From Cerioporus squamosus (lineage: Eukaryota > Basidiomycota > Agaricomycetes > Polyporales > Polyporaceae), in NCBI GenBank assembly GCA_022592435.1, contig JABYQS010000480.1, positions 1-21,025 of the forward strand: a stretch of 21,025 bases of DNA, in the 5' to 3' direction. The translations under genes were made by a program, and so were the position numbers. Positions 20,936 through 21,025 of the stretch are shown here, one piece after another (the first letter of the stretch is position 1; every line of letters starts with the position of its first letter). Below the pieces are notes generated by a model. The model did not search any database and was not told the DNA's origin. It saw only the letters and a list, made by a program, of their open reading frames with translations.

Positions 20936-21018
20936 GATCCATATATACATTGGGCGTTCTCTAACGAGAGAGCAGGATACATCCTACTTTGTCACTAACT
21001 AGAGAGGATGATATATCC
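20936..21018 (-). repeat. Right terminal inverted repeat of the KDZ element
   Basis: Read on the minus strand it begins GGATATATC, followed by CTCTCTAGTTAG (21006-20995) and CTCTCTCGTTAG (20972-20961). The 34-bp spacing is identical to the left end, and further shared blocks are GTTAGTGAC / ATTAGTGAC and GATGTAT. By eye the identity with the left end is roughly two thirds, so this is a diverged but clear pair. Confidence 0.75.
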
Positions 21019-21025
21019 CCCTGCC

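Larger units (their letters stand above)
1897..21018. mobile_element. Large KDZ-type DNA transposon (about 19.1 kb with nested insert)
   Basis: The two ends form imperfect inverted repeats. Both start GGATATATC, and both carry two copies of a CTCTCTAATTAG-like motif placed 34 bp apart, 12-13 bp in from the tip. Between them lie a KDZ transposase and four associated genes, one of them split by a nested Plavaka element. Without the nested element the transposon would be about 12.7 kb. No target-site duplication is visible: the flank is GTAGTTT on the left and CCCTGCC on the right, and only 7 bases remain after the right end. The element appears coding-competent for its transposase. That the KDZ transposase mobilises these particular ends is inferred from their enclosing position. 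Confidence 0.75.

Noticed and set aside
11072..21018. A TET/JBP dioxygenase gene, which is known to accompany some basidiomycete KDZ elements
   Set aside because: No frame on either strand shows the HxD...H iron-binding pattern in a suitable double-stranded beta-helix context.

Overview
The window is from a filamentous basidiomycete, most likely an Agaricomycete. Genes are broken by many 48-62 bp GT-AG introns, the DNA is GC-rich, and both transposase families present (KDZ and Plavaka) are typical of mushroom genomes. The species cannot be named from the sequence.

Layout: (1) 1-902 is the 3' end of a host gene for a coiled-coil protein, followed by about 1 kb of gene-free flank. (2) 1897-21018 reads as one large KDZ-type DNA transposon. 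Its ends are imperfect terminal inverted repeats, each with two copies of a CTCTCTAATTAG-like motif at the same 34-bp spacing. It holds, left to right, a minus-strand accessory gene, a plus-strand gene ending in a viroplasmin/RNase H1 N-terminal-like domain, a plus-strand gene with a basic MGRAPRY N-terminus, a small unknown plus-strand gene, and an apparently intact KDZ transposase with a CxC2 cysteine cluster (10 exons, about 1119 aa). (3) Nested inside is a second, complete transposon at 4655-11071. This is a 6.4-kb Plavaka element with perfect 25-bp terminal inverted repeats, subterminal GTATTA repeats, an intact 9-exon Plavaka transposase (904 aa) and a divergent 8-exon accessory gene (744 aa).

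The nesting can be read base by base. Plavaka sits in the third exon of the KDZ accessory gene. The N-terminal exons lie to its right (11891 down to 11072) and the C-terminal exons to its left (4654 down to 3149). Removing Plavaka plus one copy of an apparent AG target duplication rejoins the exon in frame, giving an uninterrupted 685-codon gene. The insertion therefore looks recent, and both transposases look capable of coding for full proteins.

Both elements use the same plan: a transposase on the plus strand and a minus-strand accessory gene to its left, diverging from a short shared promoter interval in Plavaka (128 bp) and from the neighbouring accessory gene in KDZ (400 bp). Exon models were built by hand from splice signals, frame and family resemblance recalled from memory. 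No database or alignment program was used.
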